From NCBI GenBank assembly GCA_050290225.1, contig JBNKHG010000076.1, positions 45,570 to 109,569 on the forward strand: a stretch of DNA of 64,000 bases, written 5' to 3'. Position numbers and translations under genes: made by a program. Within the stretch, counting starts at the first letter, position 1; each line of letters begins with the position of its first letter. Source of the stretch: JBNKHG01 sp050290225 (lineage in GTDB: Bacteria; Pseudomonadota; Gammaproteobacteria; Pseudomonadales; Cellvibrionaceae). Positions 8,002 to 15,149 of the stretch are shown here, in pieces. The notes under the pieces are model-generated. The model was given only the letters and a program-made list of their open reading frames with translations. It was not told the DNA's origin and made no database searches.

Positions 8002-9312
8002 CTAGGCCATCAGGGCTTCTATCTCATCAACGCGCTTGACCACGCCGTCGGTCAGAATCTCGCACCCGTCTTTGGTAATCAGCACATTGTCCTCAATGCG
8101 GATGCCAATGCCACGCCATTTCTTTTCCACCTGCTCGTTATCCGGAGCGATATAGATGCCGGGTTCCACTGTCATCACCATGCCCGGTTCCAGCACGCGC
8201 CATTCGCCCCCGACTTTGTAGTCTCCCACGTCGTGAACATCCAGCCCCAGCCAGTGACCGATGCGGTGCATATAAAAGGTTTTATAGGCCTCTGCCTCGA
8301 TCAGGGCGTCAAGATGGCCTTCCAGAAGCCCCAATTCCAGCAGGCCTTCGGTAATCACGCGAACCGAAGCTTCGTGGGGTTCATTCCAATGGTTTCCCGG
8401 GCGGATAGCGGCGATGGCGGCGTCCTGGGCTTTTAAGGTCAACTCGTAAAGGGTTTTTTGAGCGGGCGAGAATCTGCCATTGACGGGGAAGGTGCGGGTG
8501 ATATCGGCGGCATAACCTTCCAGCTCGCAGCCGGCGTCGATTAACACCAAGTCACCGTCACGCAGGACATCGGCATTTTCCACATAGTGCAGGATGCAAC
8601 CATTCTTACCACCGCCGACAATGGTGTTATAGGCGGGAAAACGGGCTCCGCTGAAGGCAAATTCGTGGTGAATATGGGCCTCCAGCTGGTACTCCATGAC
8701 ACCGGGTTTGCAGGCCTGCATGGCGCGAGTGTGGGCGCGGGCGGATATTTCGCCGGCCTCGCGCATCACTCGCTGTTCGGCGGCGCTTTTGAACAGTCGC
8801 AAATCGTGGAGGAAATGATCCAGATCCAGGAATTCCCCTGGCGGGGTGGCGCCTGTTCGCTCTTTGGCGCGAATGGTATTGACCCAGTCCATTACCCTGG
8901 CGTCGAATTTGGTATTGCGCCCCATGGAATAGTAAACCCGCTCTCGCCCTTCGATGAGGCCCGGCAGGATATCGTCTATATCGTCAATGGGAAATGCATC
9001 ATCCGCGGCGTAGTTGTCACAGGCTCCCTCAGGTCCAGCGCGGTAGCCGTCCCAGATCTCTTTTTCGCGATCCCGTTCGCGGCAGAAAAGTACAAATTCA
9101 CCGTGCTCGCGCTCGGGAATTAGCACCAGCACCGCTTCCGGTTCCGGAAACCCGGCCAGGTAAAAGAAGTCGCTATCCTGGCGAAAATGGTATTCGGTAT
9201 CGCGCGACCGGGTGCGAGCGGGTGCGGCCGGCACTATGGCAATACTGTTGGGTTCCATCAGCTTTGCCAGAGCCTTGCGGCGACGGGCGAATTCTTGCTT
9301 GGTGATTCTCAT
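8002..9312 (-). CDS. pepP: Xaa-Pro aminopeptidase P
   Basis: A 436-aa M24B metallopeptidase that removes the N-terminal residue before proline. It has an N-terminal creatinase-like domain (about 1-170) and a pita-bread catalytic domain. The dimanganese ligands are visible: LIDAGCELEGYAADITR (two Asp), the His in HRIGHWLGLDVHD, the Glu in TVEPGIY and the Glu in GIRIEDNVL. It starts 20 bases after the UPF0149 gene stop and is followed by ubiH and ubiI, the conserved order. No close Shine-Dalgarno is obvious, suggesting translational coupling with the gene in front. Confidence 0.96.
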   Translation of the reverse strand: MRITKQEFARRRKALAKLMEPNSIAIVPAAPARTRSRDTEYHFRQDSDFFYLAGFPEPEAVLVLIPEREHGEFVLFCRERDREKEIWDGYRAGPEGACDNYAADDAFPIDDIDDILPGLIEGRERVYYSMGRNTKFDARVMDWVNTIRAKERTGATPPGEFLDLDHFLHDLRLFKSAAEQRVMREAGEISARAHTRAMQACKPGVMEYQLEAHIHHEFAFSGARFPAYNTIVGGGKNGCILHYVENADVLRDGDLVLIDAGCELEGYAADITRTFPVNGRFSPAQKTLYELTLKAQDAAIAAIRPGNHWNEPHEASVRVITEGLLELGLLEGHLDALIEAEAYKTFYMHRIGHWLGLDVHDVGDYKVGGEWRVLEPGMVMTVEPGIYIAPDNEQVEKKWRGIGIRIEDNVLITKDGCEILTDGVVKRVDEIEALMA

Positions 9313-9332
9313 GAAGACTGGATCCGAATTTC

Positions 9333-9932
9333 TCAGTGCAGGGTGTTATTGTCAGGTTGAGAGGGGACGCTGGGTTTGACACCGTACTCAAGGAATATAT
9401 TCAGGACGGCCATGCGCACATACTCCGCAACCTGTTCGAAATTGGCTTCACTTTCGTCGCCATTATCATTGTCTTCCACATCGATCTGGCTAATGGCCGC
9501 CAGGTCGCGCAGGGCATCAGCGACTTCAGCCGGGAGATTACTGTCGCCCTCGATGCCCGAGCTTCCGAAACCGTTGAGAAATCCCTGACACCATTGTCCC
9601 AGGGCATCCGCGCGCAGGGGGAGCTCAGTGTCGTCATCGGGCAGCAGCAGCTGCAGACCGAAGCTGTGGTCGTTTAATTGAGCCAGGGTGGTGTGGTACA
9701 TCCGCACGACTGTGTCGCCGGTATCAGTGGGTATCTCTGTGGCCAGATCCATATATTTCGCCACCAGGGTCAGCCACTGGCGGTCGTCCAGACGCGCACC
9801 GCCGCTGAGCCGGCCGCAGAGCAGCCCGTGCAATTCCGCGGGACTGTTGAGGGCTCCCAGGGGAACCAGCAGACTGCAGAGATCGTCGAAATCGGGCAGG
9901 GCGTGTGAATGAGGTGTATCAGAGTCGTTCAT
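9333..9932 (-). CDS. UPF0149 family protein (YgfB/YecA type)
   Basis: 199 aa, soluble, all-helical. DFDDLCSLLVPLGALNSPAELHGLLCGRLSGG near the start and GQWCQGFLNGFG near 125 are the family signatures; YVRMAVLNIFLEYG lies near the C-terminus. The open frame continues upstream to 10019; ATG 9932 is chosen because family members start shortly before the first helix and GAGG precedes it. YgfB-type proteins are found next to pepP in many gammaproteobacteria; in Pseudomonas one member modulates transcription, but the general function is not settled. It is the first gene of the pepP-ubiH-ubiI operon, divergent from zapA. Confidence 0.9.
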   Translation of the reverse strand: MNDSDTPHSHALPDFDDLCSLLVPLGALNSPAELHGLLCGRLSGGARLDDRQWLTLVAKYMDLATEIPTDTGDTVVRMYHTTLAQLNDHSFGLQLLLPDDDTELPLRADALGQWCQGFLNGFGSSGIEGDSNLPAEVADALRDLAAISQIDVEDNDNGDESEANFEQVAEYVRMAVLNIFLEYGVKPSVPSQPDNNTLH

Positions 9933-10078
9933 GGGGGCCTCGTGTTTGTCGGAGGTAAATGCTACCACGAATCGAACGCCCTCTCTGCCGGGATCCGCTA
10001 AGCCAGGCATACCAGCCAAAAATTTATCGATTTTTTCAGCACCTAGGCCATGGTTTCTAGAAACGATCTCAAGAGTGA

Positions 10079-10107
10079 TTGACCCCTCGCAATGCGCGCA
10101 ATATAGT
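10079..10107 (+). promoter_or_regulatory. Sigma70 promoter for the TIGR02449-zapA-6S region
   Basis: TTGACC (10079-10084) and TATAGT (10102-10107) stand 17 bases apart. Transcription would begin near 10114, shortly before the coiled-coil gene, and could read on into zapA. Confidence 0.75.
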
Positions 10108-10147
10108 AGGCGAAGATTAAACTTTGGCCTACACCTCTATGCCCCAC

Positions 10148-10348
10148 ATGGAATTACAGACATTGGAAGCCAAATTGGACCAGTTGATTCAGGTCTGCGC
10201 TCGTCTACAGCGGGAAAACCAAGGGCTCAGGGAACGCGAATCAGACTGGCAACGGGAGCGAACGCGCTTGATTGAAAAGAACGAATTGGCGCGCACTCGG
10301 GTCGAGGCCATGATCGGTCGGTTAAAGAGCTTGGAATCTGAAGCCTAG
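10148..10348 (+). CDS. TIGR02449 family coiled-coil protein
   Basis: About 66 aa, almost entirely coiled coil. LEAKLDQLIQVCARLQREN, ERTRLIEKNELAR and a C-terminal RVEAMIGRLKSLESEA match TIGR02449, small proteins usually found just upstream of zapA in gammaproteobacteria. It resembles ZapB in size and fold, suggesting a division-related role, but that is inference. Start uncertain: TTG 10124, ATG 10139 and ATG 10148 are all in frame and none has a good Shine-Dalgarno. The predicted transcript start near 10114 leaves a very short leader. ATG 10148 gives the usual family N-terminus (MELQTLEAKLD). Confidence 0.85.
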   Translation: MELQTLEAKLDQLIQVCARLQRENQGLRERESDWQRERTRLIEKNELARTRVEAMIGRLKSLESEA

Positions 10349-10377
10349 GGTAGGGAATACCCGGGTAGGAGCAATGC

Positions 10378-10674
10378 GTGAACAACGACACAGTATTCGT
10401 CAAGATTCTCGATAAAGAGTACCAGGTGGCTTGCAAGCCAGACGAGCGAGGAGCTCTGTTACAGGCGGCCCAGTATCTGGATGAGCGAATGCGTGAGATT
10501 CGCCAGAGTGGTTCGGTGATAGGTCTGGAGCGTATTGCCGTGATGGCCGGCCTCAACCTGAGCCACGAACTATTGCAAAGCCGCAACAAACTGGCGGAAC
10601 AGGGCGTGGACGACGATCTGATGCAACGCTTGTCAGACAAGCTAGACCAGGCGCTGGACCGTCTGTCATCCTAA
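10378..10674 (+). CDS. zapA: Cell division protein ZapA
   Basis: 98 aa with GTG start; AGGAG lies at 10366-10370. VFVKILDKEYQVAC is the N-terminal ZapA strand, followed by LLQAAQYLDERMREIR and a C-terminal helical coiled coil (RIAVMAGLNLSHELLQ). ZapA bundles FtsZ filaments at mid-cell. It is 29 bases after the TIGR02449 gene and directly upstream of 6S RNA, the conserved gammaproteobacterial order. Confidence 0.95.
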   Translation: MNNDTVFVKILDKEYQVACKPDERGALLQAAQYLDERMREIRQSGSVIGLERIAVMAGLNLSHELLQSRNKLAEQGVDDDLMQRLSDKLDQALDRLSS

Positions 10675-10748
10675 CATTCTGCTACCTCTGGTTGCCCCCT
10701 CTTAGCCTCGACTGGCAAAAGCACCCCCTACGCCGCTATAATGGCTTC

Positions 10749-10925
10749 CTGCCCTGAAGTGTTGGCCAGTTGATAAGTCCTCGAGCCGATAATTTGCATC
10801 TGGGGGTCTCTTGATGATGTTGGTGTGCATGTCCGCATGACGGAAAGCCTAATGCATTACTGGGGCCACCACCTTGAACCATCGGGTTCAAGGCCAAGTT
10901 GACAGCCGCATATTCGGGGCCCTCC
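10749..10925 (+). ncRNA. ssrS: 6S RNA
   Basis: Lies between zapA and the 5-FCL gene, the standard ssrS site. GCCCTGAA (10751-10758) can pair with TTCGGGGC (10913-10920), with one G-U pair, closing the molecule. CCAGTTGATAAGTCC and GAGCCGATAATTT follow on the 5' side, and ACCTTGAACC-ATC-GGGTTCAAGG then ACAGCC on the 3' side; both segments match known 6S RNAs. A TATAAT -10 box at 10737-10742 sits just before the proposed 5' end. 6S RNA binds sigma70 RNA polymerase in stationary phase. The ends are estimates within a few bases. Confidence 0.9.
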
Positions 10926-10956
10926 TCTTTTCTCTTACTGACGTGATTAATCCTCT

Positions 10957-11604
10957 ATGGACCAGCGACAAGCGCTTCGCAAGGAGATGCGCGATAAGCG
11001 CCGGGCTCTGTCTCCCCAGCAGCAAGAGCGCGCCGCCCGCCGATTGAGTCGACTGCTGCTGCGTCAGCCGATATTTATACGCAGTCGACACATAGCCTTC
11101 TACCTGGCCAACGATGGTGAAATCTGTCCCCGCTATCTGCTGGAGCGGGCTCTGTCCATGGGAAAGCGTTGCTATCTTCCGGTACTTCACCCTGGAGCGG
11201 AGAATCGACTCTGGTTTGCCCGCTATGACCGGAACACGCGCATGTGTGCCAACCGCTTCGGTATACTTGAGCCGATCTCGAAAGAGGCCAGACGGCTACG
11301 GGCGCCGCAGCTGGATTTAACGCTGTTGCCGTTAGTGGCTTTCGATCGTCGCGGCGGCCGCTTGGGGATGGGGGGCGGTTATTACGACCGCACTTTTGCC
11401 TTCAAGAAGAAAGTGAGTGTTCACAAGCCATACCTGTTAGGTCTGGCACATACTTGCCAGGAGGCTGAGGCTCTGGAGTTGTCCTATTGGGATATTCCAC
11501 TGCACGCCATTGCCACTGATAAGGGGTTGGTGGTTAGCAGTACCGTGGGCAAGGGGCGCGATTTTCATCAGCGCGATATGCTGTCGACAACGGGTGGGAA
11601 TTAA
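10957..11604 (+). CDS. ygfA: 5-formyltetrahydrofolate cyclo-ligase
   Basis: 215 aa. The family signature LGMGGGYYDRTF is at about residues 139-150, and RKEMRDKRRALSPQQQ is the usual N-terminus. The enzyme converts 5-formyltetrahydrofolate to 5,10-methenyltetrahydrofolate with ATP. In E. coli the homologue is cotranscribed with 6S RNA; here the gene starts 32 bases after the predicted RNA and has no good Shine-Dalgarno, consistent with read-through from the ssrS promoter. A G+C-rich hairpin follows, shared with the small gene converging from the other strand. Confidence 0.93.
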   Translation: MDQRQALRKEMRDKRRALSPQQQERAARRLSRLLLRQPIFIRSRHIAFYLANDGEICPRYLLERALSMGKRCYLPVLHPGAENRLWFARYDRNTRMCANRFGILEPISKEARRLRAPQLDLTLLPLVAFDRRGGRLGMGGGYYDRTFAFKKKVSVHKPYLLGLAHTCQEAEALELSYWDIPLHAIATDKGLVVSSTVGKGRDFHQRDMLSTTGGN

Positions 11605-11627
11605 GCCGGCGATTGCGGGGAGAGCAA

Positions 11628-11656
11628 AAGGGGCGGACCCTACGGCCCGCCCCCTT
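11628..11656. terminator. Hairpin between 5-FCL gene and small secreted protein gene
   Basis: AAGGGGCGG (11628-11636) pairs with CCGCCCCCTT (11647-11656) with one bulged base. It lacks a long T-run, so termination is plausible rather than certain. It sits between convergent genes. Confidence 0.5.
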
Positions 11657-11674
11657 GTGTGCTGAGATAGCGAT

Positions 11675-11812
11675 CTACTTGATCGCAATGCCCTGCTGAA
11701 GGGCGGCAACCGGTTCAGGCTCGGACTGGAATACGTCCATAGCGCTGACGCTGGTCGCCAATACGCCCACACAGAAAACCAGAGCTGCAATCGTCATTAC
11801 GTCTGTTTTCAT
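11675..11812 (-). CDS. 45-aa predicted secreted small protein
   Basis: Begins MKTDVMTIAALVFCVGVLAT, then SVSAMDVFQSEPEPVAA and ends LQQGIAIK. Basic start, a hydrophobic stretch of about 14 residues and SVSA before MDVF fit a signal peptide cut after Ala24, leaving a mature peptide of about 21 residues. AAGGATGG lies at a good distance before the ATG. Upstream is a well-spaced promoter (TTGGCG-17-TATAAA, 11873-11901), and downstream a hairpin at 11628-11656. This full set of expression signals supports a real gene although the frame is too short for usual gene calling. No family is recognised. Confidence 0.7.
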   Translation of the reverse strand: MKTDVMTIAALVFCVGVLATSVSAMDVFQSEPEPVAALQQGIAIK

Positions 11813-12149
11813 AAGAAGACCATCCTTAAATACTCTTTCTGGCTGTCGTTATTGTTAGGAAAGAGAGCAAGCTTTATACAGCAAGTTGCGGCATGCGCCA
11901 AGTTTTTGTCGTAAATTTGCCGCAATTTTCTGAAAAAGCTAAAAGTGCCAGAAATTCTAAAGGACGCTAAATGGCTGGGCAACGACCTGTGGGTTGAAAC
12001 GCGGCGGGGATCACAGGCTGTGTGAGCACTTGCCAGTGGCTGTGATTCAGTGCGCAATAATGGGTTGAATTTGGCGCCAGCAGGGCCTGTTGCTCAGTTG
12101 CAACAGGTCACTGGCTCGCCGGATTCGCGCTAACGCTGTCGGTTTGGGC
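11813..12149 (-). promoter_or_regulatory. Gene-free stretch with promoter of the 45-aa protein gene
   Basis: On the minus strand TTGGCG (revcomp of 11896-11901) and TATAAA (revcomp of 11873-11878) are 17 bases apart, giving a start near 11866 and a leader of about 54 bases. The remaining sequence up to the ilvA stop at 12150 holds no recognisable gene or RNA. Confidence 0.65.
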
Positions 12150-13664
12150 TCAACCCAGAAACAGTTTATAGGCGCCGTTATCGGTTTCGTCCCAGTAGTG
12201 GTAATTGATCTCGTCGAGGAACGCATCGACATCTTTGTGCTCGGATTTTGGCACCTGCATACCCACCAGCACCCGACCATAGGCGGAGCCGTGATTGCGG
12301 TAGTGGAACATGGATATATTCCAGCGCCCTGCCAGATGGGTCAGAAAGTTAAACAGGGCGCCGGGACGTTCGGGGAATTCGAAACGGTACACCAATTCGT
12401 CCTCCACAGGGGCGTGACCACCGACCATATAGCGGATATGCAGCTTTGCCATCTCGTTGTCGGTCATGTCCACCACCGGGTAGCCCTTGTCTTCCAGTTC
12501 CTGAACCAGGGTTTCACGATCGCCGTTCTCCGGTCTCACCTGGACTCCGACAAAAACATGGGCGGCCCGGTCGTCAGCGTAGCGGTAGTTGAACTCGGTG
12601 ATATTGCGTTTTTTGCCCAGAGCCTGGCAAAAGGCCTTGTAGGCGCCGGGCTTCTCGGGCAGCGTTACTGCGAGTACCGCCTCGCGTTTTTCACCGATCT
12701 CAGTGCGCTCGGAAATATAGCGCAGGCGATCAAAGTTGGTATTGGCGCCGCTGGCGATGGCCACCAGGGTCTGGCCGCGGATGCCGTTTGCTTCAGCATA
12801 TTTTTTCAGGCCGGCCAGGCTGAGAGCACCGGCGGGTTCCGTAATGGAACGCGTATCCTCGAATACATCCTTGATGGCGGCGCAGATCTCGTCGGTGCTG
12901 GCAGTGATGACGCCGTCCACCGTGTCCTTCAGCACACGGAAGGTTTCCCTGCCGATTTGTGCCACGGCGACGCCATCAGCAAAGATGCCCACGTGGGGTA
13001 GCATAACCCGGCGTTTCTTGGCCATCGCTGCCTGCAGGCAGGCAGCATCCTCAGGTTCAACGGCGAACACCTTGGTCTCCGGACGTACGTATTTGATATA
13101 GGCCGCCACCCCTGCGCATAGGCCACCCCCCCCCACGGGCACAAAGATGGCGTCGATATGGCCCGGGTGCTGGCGCAGAATTTCCATGGCCACTGTGCCC
13201 TGACCGGCAATCACATCCGGATCGTCAAAGGGGTGGATATAGGTAAGTCCTTTTGCTTCCACCAGAGCCTGAGCATGTGCCGATGCCTCATCATAGGAGT
13301 CACCGTGCAGCACCACCTTGGCACCGCGGGCCTTGACCGCATCCACTTTAATGGCGGGAGTGGTGCGAGGCATTACAATGGTGGCCTTGGCGCCGAGGTG
13401 CTGAGCACTGAGTGCCAGGCCCTGGGCATGGTTGCCGGCCGAGGCAGCGATCACCCCCTGTTTGCGTTCGTCTTCGCTCAGCTGTAGCAGCTTGTTATAG
13501 GCGCCGCGAATCTTGAATGAAAATACCGGTTGCAGGTCTTCTCGTTTGAGCATTACCCGGTTGCCCGTGCGTTCAGACATCAGGCGGGCGTTATCAAGAG
13601 GCGTTTCCTGCGCCAGGTCGTAGATACGGGCGTTGAGGATGCGTTTTATATAGGACTGGGGCAT
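12150..13664 (-). CDS. ilvA: Threonine ammonia-lyase, biosynthetic
   Basis: 504 aa, the length of the biosynthetic enzyme with regulatory domain. It deaminates threonine to 2-oxobutanoate, the first step to isoleucine. PLP is held by the Lys in VFSFKIRGAYNK (about residue 50); AASAGNHAQG and the glycine loop VGGGGLCAG follow. The C-terminal part carries two ACT-like repeats (EKPGAYKAFCQALG near 330 and ERPGALFNFLTHLAG near 425) for feedback by isoleucine and valine. A run of nine C at about 13126-13134 encodes the glycine loop; the frame is intact. Divergent from rpiA, a conserved arrangement. Confidence 0.97.
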   Translation of the reverse strand: MPQSYIKRILNARIYDLAQETPLDNARLMSERTGNRVMLKREDLQPVFSFKIRGAYNKLLQLSEDERKQGVIAASAGNHAQGLALSAQHLGAKATIVMPRTTPAIKVDAVKARGAKVVLHGDSYDEASAHAQALVEAKGLTYIHPFDDPDVIAGQGTVAMEILRQHPGHIDAIFVPVGGGGLCAGVAAYIKYVRPETKVFAVEPEDAACLQAAMAKKRRVMLPHVGIFADGVAVAQIGRETFRVLKDTVDGVITASTDEICAAIKDVFEDTRSITEPAGALSLAGLKKYAEANGIRGQTLVAIASGANTNFDRLRYISERTEIGEKREAVLAVTLPEKPGAYKAFCQALGKKRNITEFNYRYADDRAAHVFVGVQVRPENGDRETLVQELEDKGYPVVDMTDNEMAKLHIRYMVGGHAPVEDELVYRFEFPERPGALFNFLTHLAGRWNISMFHYRNHGSAYGRVLVGMQVPKSEHKDVDAFLDEINYHYWDETDNGAYKLFLG

Positions 13665-13864
13665 GGGTCTATCTTATTGAGTGCGTGAGCTTGTCAGGTG
13701 TATGGGCCGGCCTGGAATCAAACCGCGAATAGTAAACAGGATAGGCGGGGGAGTCCATGGCGCTTTGGGGCGGACAGCGCCAAAGGAAACTGTATAATGG
13801 CGCCCTTGTCACCCCCTGTATATAGGCGAGCTTCCGCTCAGCGACTTAAAGACGAGACATTATC

Positions 13865-14536
13865 ATGAATCAGGACGCGCTCAAGCAGGCCGTTGCCCGT
13901 GCTGCCATCGACTATATCGAGCCCAAGCTCGACAGTGATTCCATAGTTGGTGTCGGCACCGGCTCCACCGCCAATTACTTTATCGACTACCTGGCCGAGA
14001 TCAAAGGCAAATTCGACGGCACCGTGGCGAGCTCTGAGGGGTCTGCCGAGCGCCTGCGCGCCCACGGAATACCGGTTTACGATCTCAATGTAGTGGATCG
14101 TGTCGCGGTTTATGTGGACGGGGCCGATGAAACCAATCCGTCCCTTGCCCTGATCAAGGGGGGTGGTGCCGCCCTGACACGGGAAAAAATTGTCGCCGCA
14201 GTGGCGGAGGAATTTGTCTGCATCGCCGATGGCAGCAAGTGGGTGGACTGCCTGGGCGCCTTTCCTCTGCCGGTAGAGGTCATCCCCATGGCCCGCTCCC
14301 ATGTCGCTCGCGAACTGGTGAAACTGGGCGGCGATCCGGTCTATCGCGAAGGCGTGGTGACCGATAACGGCAATGTGATTCTGGATGTACACAACTTGCG
14401 TATTGAAGACCCAAAGGGACTGGAAACGGCCATCAACCAGATCACCGGAGTGGTCACCAATGGGCTATTCGCACTGCGCCCCGCTGATCTGTTGCTGCTG
14501 GGTACCAGCGAAGGCGTCCAAACCATCCGCGCATAG
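13865..14536 (+). CDS. rpiA: Ribose-5-phosphate isomerase A
   Basis: 223 aa. GVGTGSTANYFID (about 28-40) binds phosphate, DGADETNP (about 83-90) and KGGGAALTREKIVA (about 96-109) form the active site with the catalytic Glu. It interconverts ribose-5-phosphate and ribulose-5-phosphate in the pentose phosphate pathway. A TATAAT -10 box at 13793-13798 precedes the gene, with a leader of about 60 bases. Divergent from ilvA. Confidence 0.97.
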   Translation: MNQDALKQAVARAAIDYIEPKLDSDSIVGVGTGSTANYFIDYLAEIKGKFDGTVASSEGSAERLRAHGIPVYDLNVVDRVAVYVDGADETNPSLALIKGGGAALTREKIVAAVAEEFVCIADGSKWVDCLGAFPLPVEVIPMARSHVARELVKLGGDPVYREGVVTDNGNVILDVHNLRIEDPKGLETAINQITGVVTNGLFALRPADLLLLGTSEGVQTIRA

Positions 14537-14558
14537 GCGCTTTTGAGAAGTCCGAAAA

Positions 14559-14873
14559 TCAGGGGCAGCGGTAGACGCCAAACTGCTGCTGCCCATTTTC
14601 AATCGGCGATTCCGCCACCACTGCGTTGCCTCCCATGTCTGCCGCTTGATTGCGCGCCAGGGTATTGAGCTCCTGTTGCAGCTTATCCCGATTGCGTTTT
14701 ATAAAGCCCAGTTTGGCCAGGCTTTTGGCGCTGGCTGAGCCCAACCGCTGGCAATTCTTGACGGCCTTGGCGTTGAGCACTTTGACTGTGGTGGCGGAAG
14801 GCGTCGGCGATACCCAGCTGCAGCCGCTCAGCAGCAAGTGGATAGCCAGCCCCATGGCAAATAGTGCGCGCAT
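14559..14873 (-). CDS. DUF4156 family lipoprotein
   Basis: 104 aa with a lipoprotein signal: hydrophobic MGLAIHLLLSGC, lipobox LLSGC with Cys18. SWVSP follows the Cys, so outer-membrane sorting is likely. The mature part, with VKNCQRLGSASAKSLAKLG, LARNQAADMGGNAVVAES and a C-terminal YRC, matches the DUF4156 pattern of small periplasmic lipoproteins of unknown function. GGGAGAG precedes the ATG. It converges on rpiA and is divergent from the thiamine operon. Confidence 0.85.
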   Translation of the reverse strand: MRALFAMGLAIHLLLSGCSWVSPTPSATTVKVLNAKAVKNCQRLGSASAKSLAKLGFIKRNRDKLQQELNTLARNQAADMGGNAVVAESPIENGQQQFGVYRCP

Positions 14874-14973
14874 CGTATTCTCTCCCGATGGTGTTGGTCA
14901 TGCATGACCGGATTCGGCGGCTGTGAAAGCCGGGTAAGGGCGCTATAATATAGATTGATGCTGACAGCATAAA

Positions 14974-15064
14974 CCCTGGGGGTGGCCATTTTTCCGGCCT
15001 GAGATGCTCACGGAGTGAGTGAACCCCTTGAACCTGATCCGGTTAATGCCGGCGTAGGGATGGG
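14974..15064 (+). promoter_or_regulatory. TPP (THI-box) riboswitch
   Basis: The conserved core is present: GGGGGTGGCC, then CTGAGATG, GTGAACCCC, TTGAACCTGATCCGG and TTAATGCCGGCGTAGGGA. A TATAAT -10 box at 14944-14949 places the transcript start near 14956. About 85 bases separate it from the receptor ATG, room for an expression platform. It represses downstream genes when thiamine pyrophosphate is plentiful, so the four genes that follow are predicted to serve thiamine uptake and salvage. Confidence 0.96.
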
Positions 15065-15149
15065 AAAAACGCGCTTTCTCACACGCGCCTTTTGTACGCC
15101 CCTTTGCTAGTCCGTGGCCGGGTCTCTTGATGTATGAAAGAGGCCGAGC

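Noticed and set aside
12090..13001. 303-codon open frame on the + strand opposite ilvA
   Set aside because: Antisense shadow; ilvA is intact with all catalytic and ACT motifs.
13126..13134. Run of nine C in ilvA, a possible frameshift or phase-variation tract
   Set aside because: The frame is continuous over 504 residues and the run encodes the conserved glycine loop, so it is functional in this assembly.
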